Shown one piece after another: positions 52,645-62,249 of a stretch of 64,000 bases of DNA. Made by a program: the position numbers and the translations under genes. The number at the start of each line of letters is the position of its first letter. The first letter of the stretch is position 1. Source of the DNA: Candidatus Obscuribacterales bacterium (GTDB taxonomy: Bacteria; Cyanobacteriota; Vampirovibrionia; Obscuribacterales; Obscuribacteraceae); assembly GCA_019746975.1 (NCBI GenBank), contig JAIERK010000046.1:48385-112384 (forward strand). The letters are read 5' to 3'. Under the pieces are notes generated by a model. It searched no databases. It was not told the DNA's origin and saw nothing but the letters and a program-made list of their open reading frames with translations.

Positions 52645-54866
52645 CGATTGTGCTGACTCTTCTTCAAGCGAGTGCCAGACCGCCTCGACTGTTTAGCGGA
52701 TCTGGCAAACTTAGACTTGTGACTCTGAACAGAACGCTTAGTTATCGAATGAGTCCAATAATCCAAGCAACTCCATGTCGCGATAATAGCGAAAAGCGCG
52801 AGCAGCGCAACCTCGATACGATGACGGATCAAAGCGTGCTTGATTGACTTGCGCGCCCGTTCACGTTTTCTTGCTTCAAATGTGCCGGATGCCTGAGCGA
52901 TACCGAGCAGTTCTTGACCCAGGTGGCTGCTTTTCTCCGGCTGCGTCTTGGGCGTCATTGGCAGCCACCGATCGTAATCTTCAACCTGATCCTGATTCAT
53001 TACGCCATCGATACCAGACAAGGACTGGCTCACAACAACGCCTTTGACCTCTGAGATCTTTTCCATATCCGCAGATAGTACTACTGCTGGTGCAGGTTCC
53101 GTCTCCTCCGGTCGGACAGCAAACACCATATCGTGAAGGGCGGCCTGGTCCAAGAGCTCGGATGGTGACTCAGGAAGGCCGGGGTAGAGGAAGAGAACGT
53201 AGTTGAGGTTTAAATACAAGGACAAGTCCGGCAACTTGTAGTCATCTGCATGAATAGAAAGGTATTTGAAGTTGCCATCGGCCATTGCAATCAGCTTTCG
53301 CAGCGCTTCATAGCCCTGGGTCGACTGTCCTTGAATCTTGGCCCCCATTATCTGGCGGCCGTCTCTAATCACCAAATTACCGGTGAAATCCGGGTTGGTG
53401 CTCTCCAGACGCAAAAGCGAGTCGCCCGGACACCCAAGCTCAATGATTCGTTCCAATACATTGTTGAGTCTCAGATCGAACGAGAGCCGTCCTTCAAAAA
53501 TGCAATTGAGCTTACTATCTTCTTTTCCGAGATCAAACCAGTCGGTGAGCAGTTCGAGCGAGGCGGGCAATGCCGTAGCAGCGCCCGATCGAAGCAGCGG
53601 CTCCTTGCCCTCTTTGACCAGCTCGAGATCGGTACGAAGGTCGAAAACATTTTGGTATCGATCGACCGGCCGCTTCTCCAAACACTTCAAAATAACGCGC
53701 TCAAGAGCAATCGAGCAACGGTCACCGCAAAGTTTGAGCAGATTAGGCGGCTGATTGTTGATGTGCTGCAAAATCACCTTAACAGGGCTAGGTTCCGTAA
53801 ATGGAGGACGGCCGGCGATCGCGTGAAACATGACACATCCCAGAGAATAAACATCCGATCGCACATCGACATCTTCACCCTGTGCCTGCTCTGGACTGGC
53901 ATAAATCGGGCTGCCGAGAAAGTCACCTGCTCGCGTGAGAAGCTGTGTTCGCTCATCAAACTGCGGCACGATAAGCTTTGCGATTCCAAAGTCGACCAGT
54001 TTGACCCACACCGAACTGGTACCGGCATTGGTGAGCAGAATATTGCTCGGTTTCATATCGCGATGCACCACGCCCCGAGAGTGTGCATGTGCCAATGCGC
54101 CGCATACTTGATTGAATGTTTCGAAAAACATTTCAGTCGATAGCGGTTGACCTTCGAGAATGCTACCCAGGTCCTCGCCGTCAACATAGTCCATGATCAG
54201 ATAGGGAACGCCCTCAGGAGAAATGTCGGAGGCATAAGTCGTCACGATGTTCGGATGATTCAGTTCGCGCACGGCCAGCGCTTCTTGTTCAAAGCGCCTT
54301 TGACTAGCCTTTTCGCGCGCCAGCTCGCTACGAATAACCTTCAGCGAGAAGTATTGATCGAGAACCAAATCTTTGACTTTGTACACCGAAGCCATTCCGC
54401 CTTCACCAATGAAATCGACCATTTGGTACCTTTCACCAAATTGTCTCGGCAGTCCTTGCTGCGCGAGCTTCTTAGAGTGGAATCGCTGAACCGACGGGTC
54501 CGGGACAAGGCAATCTGAATTGATCGGACGCTCGAGGTCCGTCTTGGTTTGACCTTCCGCTACCATTGCCTCTAAATCATTATCGGACGAAAGCCCGAGG
54601 AGTGGAGCGCCTGAACGGGCGCGTTCGGAGCGCTCTTTGCCAGACAAAGCAACCAGACTTTCGCCCTCGAAGCACTCACCACGGACGGAAGGACTTCTCT
54701 GCAACGGCACAGGGCTCCCTAATGACGTGTATTCTGGTGAAAGCGATTGGCAAGCGCATTTGCTTGCCTTAAAAATCCAGGCGGTTATCGAACCGGATAC
54801 GGTTGCGCCAAGTTGTTTGCCGCATTTCTTGCAAATTTGCGCCTGCGTACTCTTTTTTGTAGCCAT
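52641..54866 (-). CDS. Ser/Thr kinase with zinc ribbon, DUF4388-like and C-terminal membrane segment, 741 aa
   Basis: N-terminal zinc ribbon (CKKCGKQ and CAC, about residues 12-40), a polar linker, then a Hanks kinase (about 145-410): DFIGEGGMASVYK, SLKVIRSELA, VVHRDMKPSNILL, VDFGIAK, YASPEQ. After it comes a DUF4388-like (PATAN-type) region (LRLNNVLERI, LVIRDGRQIMGA, GYEALRKLIAMADGNFKYL), then a span ALLALFAIIATWSCLDYW and a basic Arg/Lys-rich end. ATG 54866 is chosen. A start further upstream at 55001 would overlap the histidine kinase and lacks a ribosome site. It is 64 bases downstream of the histidine kinase on the same strand. Confidence 0.88.
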   Translation of the reverse strand: MATKKSTQAQICKKCGKQLGATVSGSITAWIFKASKCACQSLSPEYTSLGSPVPLQRSPSVRGECFEGESLVALSGKERSERARSGAPLLGLSSDNDLEAMVAEGQTKTDLERPINSDCLVPDPSVQRFHSKKLAQQGLPRQFGERYQMVDFIGEGGMASVYKVKDLVLDQYFSLKVIRSELAREKASQRRFEQEALAVRELNHPNIVTTYASDISPEGVPYLIMDYVDGEDLGSILEGQPLSTEMFFETFNQVCGALAHAHSRGVVHRDMKPSNILLTNAGTSSVWVKLVDFGIAKLIVPQFDERTQLLTRAGDFLGSPIYASPEQAQGEDVDVRSDVYSLGCVMFHAIAGRPPFTEPSPVKVILQHINNQPPNLLKLCGDRCSIALERVILKCLEKRPVDRYQNVFDLRTDLELVKEGKEPLLRSGAATALPASLELLTDWFDLGKEDSKLNCIFEGRLSFDLRLNNVLERIIELGCPGDSLLRLESTNPDFTGNLVIRDGRQIMGAKIQGQSTQGYEALRKLIAMADGNFKYLSIHADDYKLPDLSLYLNLNYVLFLYPGLPESPSELLDQAALHDMVFAVRPEETEPAPAVVLSADMEKISEVKGVVVSQSLSGIDGVMNQDQVEDYDRWLPMTPKTQPEKSSHLGQELLGIAQASGTFEARKRERARKSIKHALIRHRIEVALLALFAIIATWSCLDYWTHSITKRSVQSHKSKFARSAKQSRRSGTRLKKSQHNR

Positions 54867-54930
54867 GAAATGCCTGACGATCGTCTCATTACATAAATAC
54901 CCGGGCTTCAATCCGGACCCAACAAAGCCT

Positions 54931-56121
54931 TCATCGCTTGATTCGAATTCGGAAGGCGCACCCTTTCTCGGCGCCATCCTCGACCCAGATCGTGCCGCCA
55001 TGTTGCTCCACGATAGCCCGACAAATCGCCAAGCCCAGACCGAAGCCCTTTAGCCTGTTTTGGTCGTCAGGCTTCACTTGTTTGTATTTCTCGAAAACCA
55101 GCGCCTTCATGTCGTCCGGAATTCCCTGACCTTGATCGATTACCGAGATATTCAAGAACGATCTATCCGTCCACGCCTGAACAAAAATCGTCGAATTATT
55201 CGGTGAAAATTTAATAGCGTTGGAGAGCAGATTGACCAGCACCTGAACAATCCTGTCGCTGTCGATTAAAACCATATCGTCTCCCACCTGCCGCTTGAGC
55301 GTAATTCCTTTCGGTTCGCAAAGTCCGAGAATGGCTTCTATAGCTCGGCCGATTACATCTTCCAGGGTTGTCCGACTGCGGACAAGCTCGAGCTTTCCGG
55401 TCTCCAGCTTGTCCATGTCGAGAAGATCGCTCACCAGCGCGACCAGGCGATCTACGTTTTTCCTGACAGCATCAACAATCTCTATACCGTCAGGCTGGAG
55501 CTCACCGTAGACACCCTCGCCAATCATTTGAAGACACGAACGCACCGATGCCAGAGGTGTACTCAGATCATGACTTACCATCGCAACAAAGTCGCGTTTC
55601 AGCTCTTCCAATTCGTAGCGCTCGGTAATGTCCGAAACAAAGACAAACTGCCTATCGCCCATTGGTGTTCCAACACTAATTCTTCGCACCTCAGCCGGAA
55701 ATCTTCTGCCATCCGCCGAGAGTCCGAAAAGCTGAATCGGATTGGAACTCTCTTGGAGCTCAACCAGATCTGGAAAAAGCAAAGACAGTGGTTGATTGAC
55801 CAAACGCACGCGAGGATAGCCAAACATGTCCTCAACAATACTGTTGCCGGCCTCCATAATCGAATCAAGTCTGGTCAGGAGGAACCCGACAGGAATATTG
55901 GTCATGATCAAACTGGTACGCTGCTCTGAGCTCTCGATTTCTCGGCAAAGCTGGGAGATCTGAGCATCATTCTCCGTTTTCAGGCGCGCGATCTCGCGAT
56001 CGCGAGCAGCTACAAGAGCTTGCCACTCCTCATATGTGCGTTCTGGCTCAGGTGCTTGTGGACTTGATGAAGAGGTCATCGCGACGATGTTCGGATTTGT
56101 CGGTGGTTTGTCGGAATTCAT
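54931..56121 (-). CDS. PAS-domain sensor histidine kinase, 396 aa
   Basis: Soluble sensor kinase. N-terminal coiled helix (EEWQALVAARDREIARLKTEN), a PAS domain (about 60-175: MTNIPVGFLLTRLDS, GYPRVRLVNQPLSLLFP, GLSADGRRFPAEVRRI, FVFVSDITER), a HisKA region with the phospho-His in FVAMVSHDLSTPLASVR, and a HATPase with NLLSNAIKFSP, VIDQGQGIPDDM and GFGLGLAICRAIVEQHGG. No membrane span, so it senses a cytosolic signal. ATG 56121 is preferred to TTG 56136. Probably cotranscribed with the zinc-ribbon Ser/Thr kinase downstream; the two could act in one pathway. Confidence 0.92.
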   Translation of the reverse strand: MNSDKPPTNPNIVAMTSSSSPQAPEPERTYEEWQALVAARDREIARLKTENDAQISQLCREIESSEQRTSLIMTNIPVGFLLTRLDSIMEAGNSIVEDMFGYPRVRLVNQPLSLLFPDLVELQESSNPIQLFGLSADGRRFPAEVRRISVGTPMGDRQFVFVSDITERYELEELKRDFVAMVSHDLSTPLASVRSCLQMIGEGVYGELQPDGIEIVDAVRKNVDRLVALVSDLLDMDKLETGKLELVRSRTTLEDVIGRAIEAILGLCEPKGITLKRQVGDDMVLIDSDRIVQVLVNLLSNAIKFSPNNSTIFVQAWTDRSFLNISVIDQGQGIPDDMKALVFEKYKQVKPDDQNRLKGFGLGLAICRAIVEQHGGTIWVEDGAEKGCAFRIRIKR

Positions 56122-56164
56122 GAATATTATGCACAAGCTTGGCGAAGAAAACGAGGACTTAGCG

Positions 56165-57034
56165 ATGTCGAAACTGTGGTTTTTCGGACCGAAGAAAGCT
56201 GCCTTACCAAAAACTCAAGAAAGAAAATTTCTCGATTCGCACCCCGCCAAACAGCTTGGTCTGCCGGAGAATTTGGACAAAAACAAGTTCGGACACACAA
56301 GCTTTCAGGCGAAGGAAGTGGCGACAAGTTCTCTCAGCACCAATAAAGAGGCGATTTTATTGAACTACGGTTGCGCGATGTCCAAAAAAGAATCGAATTG
56401 GACAGACAAAAAGAAAGAGGATGCGCGAAGCTTCATCGAGCATCAGTCGCGCAGTAACGGACCGCAATCAATCGAGCAAAAAAAACGCGGACTGCACTCC
56501 GTTATGGAACAACTATATATGTGCTTGCGCCGGATGCAGTTTCACTACAACACTGTAACGGCAGGAACAGATCTGTACGTCACCGATACGATGCTCGACG
56601 ATGTCACCGAGACGCTTCAGGTTAACCGATTCGGAGAGGTCGAACTTAGCGTCCACTACCTTCGTGCGCGCTTTTCAACGAATCCAATTAGTCTGGTTTT
56701 GCGCGGCAGAGGTGATGTAATTGAATTCTTCTTGATTCCGGCAGCTCATGCCATGTCGCTGAGCAAGATCGAAAGTGAATCTACTCCCCTTTTGATGGTA
56801 CAGGTCCGAGTGGTGGCTGGTAGAACTTCCTGGCGAATAGTGGATGAAGAGCCGAACGTCAACGAACTTGATGATCTGGCAATGTGGTTATTCGACAAAT
56901 TGACTGATGCGACTAAAGCGGCAATCAACGAACAGTTTGAACTGGAAGAAAGGCGTTTCTTTCCAGATGGAGATGACGATGTTTTAGAGCTTCTCTTCGA
57001 GAATAATAGCTATTCGCGTGCGGCATTCGCATAG
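56165..57034 (+). CDS. Hypothetical protein, 289 aa
   Basis: No family recognised. A polar N-terminal third (Lys/Ser-rich, FGPKKAALP) is followed by a region with helix SVMEQLYMCLRRMQFHYN and strands (LSVHYLRARFSTN, ISLVLRGRGDVIEFFLIP, LLMVQVRVVAGRTSWRIVDEEP), then a helix and an acidic end. ATG 56165 follows GAGG by eight bases; the earlier frame from 56036 overlaps the divergent histidine kinase and lacks a ribosome site. Soluble; the well-formed C-terminal domain argues for a real gene. Confidence 0.7.
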   Translation: MSKLWFFGPKKAALPKTQERKFLDSHPAKQLGLPENLDKNKFGHTSFQAKEVATSSLSTNKEAILLNYGCAMSKKESNWTDKKKEDARSFIEHQSRSNGPQSIEQKKRGLHSVMEQLYMCLRRMQFHYNTVTAGTDLYVTDTMLDDVTETLQVNRFGEVELSVHYLRARFSTNPISLVLRGRGDVIEFFLIPAAHAMSLSKIESESTPLLMVQVRVVAGRTSWRIVDEEPNVNELDDLAMWLFDKLTDATKAAINEQFELEERRFFPDGDDDVLELLFENNSYSRAAFA

Positions 57035-57451
57035 GCCGATTTAGACAGGCAAAGGCATCCTTGGCAGGCAGGCACCACGAGCCTGGACGTTGACACCACA
57101 GGCGACACAGACATCGAGATCGAGATCGTCAGAACAGGCGCGCAGTAATACACCCGAGCCCAGCTCACTTCGCTCGTAAGGCTCGTCGACTACATCAAGG
57201 ACCGATATCAAATTTCAAAAACGTACGGGCATGGTCAAATTCAACCAAGCAGTCTTTGAAGGCTCCCTTCCAACTCTGCCGCTTTTTTCCTCCTATCGTC
57301 ACGCCAGTAAGTAGGTTGAGAGAAAGCCAGTATGCCAACATCCGAGCAGTAGACAGGCATCTGCTCTATCAGTTCCAATTAATGCGAATCTGCGAAACGG
57401 TTTTTTACAGATTCTTAATGTGACAGCACTACGAAACCCAATGCTAATCTG
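57035..57451. other. Intergenic region between convergent genes
   Basis: No supported gene in about 417 bases. There are small words repeated (GGCAGGCA, CGAGATCGAGATCG) and one short stem, GAAGG-CTC-CCTTC, followed within 20 bases by a T-run, read on the + strand. It could be a weak terminator for the 289-aa gene. Confidence 0.35.
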
Positions 57452-58216
57452 TTACAACCCCAGTGCCCGAGTGGCTTTGACATGAAATGTCTTGGAGCAA
57501 GTGGCGATGAAATCACCGCTTGTAACTCCTAGCGCCGAAAGTGCTTTCTTGTGATCGGCGACAAAAGCAAAACAGGCAGTATAGAAAATTAGGCACCATA
57601 TATAGTGCACAAAATGCTTCACAAGCCAGGGATATCCATTGAGCTTCTCCGAGAGAAACTCCGTGTGAAACTTCAAATGCATAATCTCATCAAGAACGAT
57701 TAGAGAGAAAACCTCTTCAAGCGGCTTGTAAGCAACATTATCGGCTAAATACTTGTAGAAACATTTTCCGATAACTTCCGCGATTAAGATTATCAATAGC
57801 TCGGTTTTCAAATGAAGCACGCGTCTAAGCGCAATGAAAGCCAAATCGGTCCAGTGCCAGGTCAATAGCGAACCATTCATCGACAGAATTACTTGCGAGA
57901 GCACCTGCGCATGGGACTGCTCTTCCTTGATGAAAAGGTCGACGCACTTGGCGTAATTGGGATCACCATATTTTTTTGCATACTTGCGCAGATGGTGCCC
58001 TTCGCCGGTTTCGCCTATCTGAAATCTCTGCAAGGAGCGGATGAGTGGCGCCTGCACCGCTTCTTCCAGAACAATTTCGTTGGGGAGTCTCAATGCAGGT
58101 CGAACCTTTCGGTTTTCTTCGAAGTACTTCAGCCACTGGCTGGAATCGAAGGTGCCTGGGCTCTGTAGCGCCGGCAAATCCACCTTCTGCCTGGGAGTCA
58201 ACGACTGACTGGTCAT
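57452..58216 (-). CDS. Ferritin-like diiron protein, 254 aa
   Basis: The four-helix diiron ligand set is visible: Glu in GETGEGHHL, E-x-x-H in FIKEEQSHA, Glu in LIAEVIGKCF, and D-E-x-x-H in VLDEIMHLKFH. Long hydrophobic helices (FIALRRVLHL, LIILIAEVIG, YIWCLIFYTACFAFV) suggest membrane contact. Such proteins oxidise lipid or aromatic substrates, or handle iron; substrate unknown. ATG 58216 follows GAGG at eight bases; a GTG at 58264 would add 16 residues with no ribosome site. Isolated. Confidence 0.8.
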   Translation of the reverse strand: MTSQSLTPRQKVDLPALQSPGTFDSSQWLKYFEENRKVRPALRLPNEIVLEEAVQAPLIRSLQRFQIGETGEGHHLRKYAKKYGDPNYAKCVDLFIKEEQSHAQVLSQVILSMNGSLLTWHWTDLAFIALRRVLHLKTELLIILIAEVIGKCFYKYLADNVAYKPLEEVFSLIVLDEIMHLKFHTEFLSEKLNGYPWLVKHFVHYIWCLIFYTACFAFVADHKKALSALGVTSGDFIATCSKTFHVKATRALGL

Positions 58217-58548
58217 GAATACATCCTCTTTGAGGGGATCAAGCACTCGCAAGTTGCATGTCACTTCGAGCCTACCATGGCTCGAGACAGGAAAGATGCA
58301 AATTCGTTCAGCTTAGACGCAGCTCTTACGCAGGACTTACAAGATAGGCAGCCTACATAACATGTCACTCATGCGCCTGCATTGGAAGATTGCTAGGCGG
58401 ACACCTAGCAAATCCTCACGAGAGAAACGACCGGATTGACAAAGAGGCTGACTGTCGCTGAAGCGCGAACCGCTATTGGTTTTCGCTTTTCGCAACGGGT
58501 TGAATCTTCGAAGCGCGCGGACGCCAATTAGACAGCCGAGCAGGATTC
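58217..58548. other. Intergenic region with a hairpin
   Basis: No supported gene. TTGCTAGG at 58390-58397 pairs perfectly with 58404-58411 around a six-base loop. No T-run follows on either strand, so it is not a standard terminator of the minus-strand gene that ends at 58549. The region also carries the promoter of the ferritin-like gene. Confidence 0.4.
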
Positions 58549-59124
58549 TCAAAAGGCTTTAGCAGGCGGGCTAAGCCACAGCACATTCCCGCCAATCTCT
58601 ACTGCGACTGGCCGCTTCGTCTCCGGATCCACAAAGCCATAGACAGACTGAGTCGATTGCATATCAACAAGAGGAGGCGCAGGTGTAGCAGGCAAATCAG
58701 GAAGCGTATCTATCCAACTCTCAATCGTCTTACTTGGAATAACTGGAAAACGCTCAATCGTATTATCCTGGACGAGCTCTAAAAGACAGGCCCGTTTACT
58801 TTCATTGCCTGTGAATTTATACGCACCGGCGAGCGCAAGCTCCTGCCGTGCACCAGATCTTTGAAGCGAAGTCGATCGCTCCAAAAAACGCATCCGCTTA
58901 ACAGCCAAGACGTAAGCCAGCCCTATGACGAGAGGGATCTCCAGTACAAATGCGACTGCAACCGCCAAAAGATGTTTAGTGATATAAGCCAATCCGCTAC
59001 TGGAGCTGTAGAAAATAAAAAACGTCGCGGCCGGCAAAATTGATGTGACAACCAAACCAGCGCCAAGAATCTTGTAGCGTTGATACTGCTCTTTCAGATC
59101 CGGATGTACATTGGCACTGGACAC
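58549..59124 (-). CDS. Membrane protein of unknown function, 191 aa
   Basis: Two hydrophobic spans in the first half (ILGAGLVVTSILPAATFFIFY, about 20-40; LLAVAVAFVLEIPLVIGLAYVLAV, about 52-76) are followed by a soluble domain with Pro-rich end (LPDLPATPAPPLVD). No family recognised. The start is GTG 59124, with GAGG about 11 bases upstream. It follows the methyltransferase by 56 bases on the same strand and might share a transcript. Confidence 0.6.
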   Translation of the reverse strand: MSSANVHPDLKEQYQRYKILGAGLVVTSILPAATFFIFYSSSSGLAYITKHLLAVAVAFVLEIPLVIGLAYVLAVKRMRFLERSTSLQRSGARQELALAGAYKFTGNESKRACLLELVQDNTIERFPVIPSKTIESWIDTLPDLPATPAPPLVDMQSTQSVYGFVDPETKRPVAVEIGGNVLWLSPPAKAF

Positions 59125-59180
59125 TCTCAGTAAGACCTCGAGGATTGAAGCGACACCGTAATCATACTAAAACTGCGTTA

Positions 59181-62100
59181 TCAATCAAGTGTCAGCAATA
59201 ATTTGAGCAGATTGGCGTGCTCTTGCAATGTCTCGCCTCGCTCCACAGGAGCGGAATTCGCACCCTGAAGCAATTCACGAGATTCCTCGAGGTAGAGTTC
59301 AAGTCCGATTTCGATCAATCGAGCAAACTGAGACAAAACGACAGCCGGCATTCGCTCGGGTTGCGGCAAATGCTTATCGACGCGAAAAAATTCTTTTGGA
59401 CTTGGGTTTGAAGATCCGCTCAATATGAGCTCTAGCTCTTTCAGATCTACACCATACAAAAAAGCGATAAGCGCTTCGAGCCTCGCTCGTAGCAACCGAC
59501 GATACCGATCATTGCCCCGCACCAGGGGTAGTGCATCATGTCCGAGCCGAACGAGCTCGCCAGAGAATCGAAGGTGGGACAACGACAGGTACGAAGAGAG
59601 CCGTCCTATGAGACTCCAAACTACCGCATTACTTTCAGAAAGGAGGGGAAGCGGACTCTCTTCAATAACGAAAAAATTGAGATTGTTGCCGGCCATTTTG
59701 TTTCGCAAAACGAAATCGAAAACAAAACTGTTCAAGCAGGCGCTGAGCGCAAGGTGAAACACTTCCGTCGGCAAAAGTCCGCCTTCACAATCATTGCTCA
59801 GAATTAGGACAGGCACAGAGTTGCCGCATGCCACTTGTGTCAAACAGGTAGATATCATTGTTCTGGCATTGGTTGGACTGCCCACCGCCAGAAATCCAAT
59901 CTTCATGCGATCGACAATACACTTCTCGCGCATGACCCGAAGCGGAACAAGATACTGAGGTCCTATACCAAAGCCTTCATTTCGGTCCTCATCCGCTTCC
60001 ACACGATGCCACACTGCCTGACGGCCCTTCCCTTCGACCCAGCGCTTCTCATTGCAATCAAACTGCCCGATCATTCGCCCCTCATACAGGGGGCAGAAAA
60101 CTTCCAGCACATCTTCAATAGCGATGGACTCACGCAGAGAGGCGGAGCGGATAATACCATTTCCGGTATCACCTGCACTGCCCCAATTCCCCGAAAGCCA
60201 GTTGCCATAGACATCTGGAATGAAGCCCGCTGAGTCGAGATCCGACCTGCAGCGAAATCGTTTCGAATCGAGCGTCATGTCCAATTCTCGAACGTAACGA
60301 ATCGGCACACCACCCAGCTCAAACTCGCCCAGGTTCTTGGTTCGGGACTGGATCTTCTCGATGATCGAGTAAACCTGCCTGTCTTGCAGTTCTGGAATCA
60401 CCATCCACTTCGGACTGATGGCGCTCAATCCCTGACGGTTATGCCTGCACCATTCGAGGTCCGATACAACGCTTCCCAGATTGGAAAACGAGCTCTTCAG
60501 CTCAGATGTATTGCCACCTTTGCGAAAGACAATCACACAATATTTGAAGGAACGGTGGATTGCGAAAGTACCATCTCGATTGTCGAAGCCGATCAGTTCG
60601 GACCAACTGGTCTCATTTAACAGTAGTCGTCGCAGATTTTTCGTACCGCTGTCGGAATAGATTCCAGAGGGGGTCAGTAATGAGACAGTGCCACCATCCC
60701 TGGCAAGATAATACGATTGCTCGATGAACAGCTTGTAGAGATTGACGTCTCCTCTTCCTTGAAATCGGAATGCATGTCTAACCCAATGCATAAAAGACTG
60801 ATGAGATCTTTGTCGCTGCTCCCAGGCTTTAGACAGGATCTCGTCCTCCGCCAAGAGCTCGTCCTGCACTAGAAGCGCTTCTTGCTTACTGAGCGCCCAG
60901 TAGCGAGAATCAACCATTCCAAAAAATTCGCGCGAATTCGGTTTTTCGATTTCCCACGGAGGATTGCCCAGCACAACGTCAAAGCCATCACCGTTTTGTC
61001 CTCGAAAGACCTCGGGAAACTCGAACTGCCAATGAAAAAACCTCTCGCTATCGGCGATTGCACTCACTGCATCATTTTCAAACTCCAGGGCCGTTCTTCG
61101 CTCCTGCGCGCTCATGTACCAGAGAGCACAGTAACGATTGAGACTTTTTTGCTGTTCCGTTGCGGGAGACTCTGCCAAGTTTTTTTGCTGTTCCATTGCG
61201 GACGACTCGGCCCAGCTCTTTTGTTGTTCCTTTGCGTCCGACACTGCACAGCTTTTCAGCTGCTCCATCGCGGGCGCTTCTACACATCTTTTTTGCTGCT
61301 CGATTGCAGACGACTCCGCCCAGTTTCTTTCCAAAATCAAAGCAGCTCGTCGCGACCCGCCATCCATTTTGGCAAAGTCTTCGACAGGAAAAGTACCTGC
61401 CTGCTCCATTCGGGCACCGACAAGACTGTTACCAACACGCAGTTTGGAAGTAGATGTTATTGGCTCTAAGTTAGAATTTCCAGCCGCTAGCCACAACGCA
61501 CATCTAGCAGCCTCCACTGCGAGCGGGTCAAGATCGACACCGTACAGGCAATCGCTATAGAGCTGTAAGCGCCAATCTGTCTTGCCTTTGATTTCTGTCG
61601 ACACCGCATTTTCTAGGAATCTCAAGGCCTCGACCAAGAAGATGCCTGCGCCCATGGCCGGATCAACAATTTTAAGGGCTAACAGCTCTTCGACGGTTTT
61701 ACCCAGAACAACAGGTGTCAGTGCGCGTTCTACAACTAACCGGGCCAAATGCGGTGGTGTATAGAAGCTACCAGAACGCTTCTTCGATTTGTCTACCTTC
61801 GTTAACTCGAATCTCGTGGAGCCCCCATCGGTGGTTGTGGCGCACACCATATTCAGTATCACTTCATACAGAGTTGAAATCAGGTGCGCATTTGCAAATC
61901 TTATATCGCCCAGAGTATCTTCCACTCTCAAGGACGCAATCAATTCTTCAACCAGCCGCAGCCCAGGAGCGTATTTAAAGTCCACGGTAGCGCCGTGTGG
62001 ATGGACCTTTAAGAATTCGCTCGGGGAAGTTGATTCAGTCCCGCCGAAGGCGAGCTGATGCGTCGCCAGTCGCAACATTCCGGTTACCGACGCATTCCAG

Positions 62101-62225
62101 ACACAATCCGAGGCAACGCCATCCTGCATTTGCGACTGGACCCAGTTCGCCAAACTTTCGAGAAAACTGGATGCCAGTTCAATCGGTTTGCCACGGTGCT
62201 TAATAGGAAGCTTGACACCACTCAT
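59181..62225 (-). CDS. Eco57I-type N6-adenine DNA methyltransferase, 1014 aa
   Basis: Methylates adenine in DNA, and may belong to a restriction or phage-defence system or be orphan. N-terminal helical part; then YTPPHLARLVVERAL; AdoMet motif I DPAMGAGIF (188-196); LYGVDLDPLAVEAARCALWL (227-246); catalytic motif IV NPPW (421-424); then FIEQSYYLARDGGTVSLLTP (about 510) and a C-terminal target-recognition part. Residues 303-362 are five 12-residue repeats lying between the AdoMet site and NPPW. No restriction or BREX genes are adjacent, and no PD-(D/E)xK nuclease motif is obvious within the protein. ATG 62225 with AAGGAAG upstream. Confidence 0.88.
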   Translation of the reverse strand: MSGVKLPIKHRGKPIELASSFLESLANWVQSQMQDGVASDCVWNASVTGMLRLATHQLAFGGTESTSPSEFLKVHPHGATVDFKYAPGLRLVEELIASLRVEDTLGDIRFANAHLISTLYEVILNMVCATTTDGGSTRFELTKVDKSKKRSGSFYTPPHLARLVVERALTPVVLGKTVEELLALKIVDPAMGAGIFLVEALRFLENAVSTEIKGKTDWRLQLYSDCLYGVDLDPLAVEAARCALWLAAGNSNLEPITSTSKLRVGNSLVGARMEQAGTFPVEDFAKMDGGSRRAALILERNWAESSAIEQQKRCVEAPAMEQLKSCAVSDAKEQQKSWAESSAMEQQKNLAESPATEQQKSLNRYCALWYMSAQERRTALEFENDAVSAIADSERFFHWQFEFPEVFRGQNGDGFDVVLGNPPWEIEKPNSREFFGMVDSRYWALSKQEALLVQDELLAEDEILSKAWEQRQRSHQSFMHWVRHAFRFQGRGDVNLYKLFIEQSYYLARDGGTVSLLTPSGIYSDSGTKNLRRLLLNETSWSELIGFDNRDGTFAIHRSFKYCVIVFRKGGNTSELKSSFSNLGSVVSDLEWCRHNRQGLSAISPKWMVIPELQDRQVYSIIEKIQSRTKNLGEFELGGVPIRYVRELDMTLDSKRFRCRSDLDSAGFIPDVYGNWLSGNWGSAGDTGNGIIRSASLRESIAIEDVLEVFCPLYEGRMIGQFDCNEKRWVEGKGRQAVWHRVEADEDRNEGFGIGPQYLVPLRVMREKCIVDRMKIGFLAVGSPTNARTMISTCLTQVACGNSVPVLILSNDCEGGLLPTEVFHLALSACLNSFVFDFVLRNKMAGNNLNFFVIEESPLPLLSESNAVVWSLIGRLSSYLSLSHLRFSGELVRLGHDALPLVRGNDRYRRLLRARLEALIAFLYGVDLKELELILSGSSNPSPKEFFRVDKHLPQPERMPAVVLSQFARLIEIGLELYLEESRELLQGANSAPVERGETLQEHANLLKLLLTLD
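61140..61319 (-). repeat. Five 36-bp in-frame repeats inside the methyltransferase gene
   Basis: Five contiguous 36-base units fill 61140-61319 and code for 12-residue blocks of the form AE(S/P)xAxEQQKxx. Four of five keep E-Q-Q/L-K; DNA identity is high between neighbours (for example, TTTTTTGCTGTTCC recurs). As the unit is a multiple of three, copy-number change would lengthen or shorten the protein without breaking it. Confidence 0.9.
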
Positions 62226-62249
62226 TTGACTTCCTTACACGGACGAAGC

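Noticed and set aside
58337..58552. 71-codon minus-strand frame starting at the end of the 191-aa gene
   Set aside because: Arg/Ser-rich composition typical of chance frames, TTG start without a ribosome site, and it covers the hairpin at 58390-58411.
61140..61319. 36-bp repeats as a CRISPR array
   Set aside because: No spacers between units; they encode 12-residue protein repeats inside the methyltransferase.
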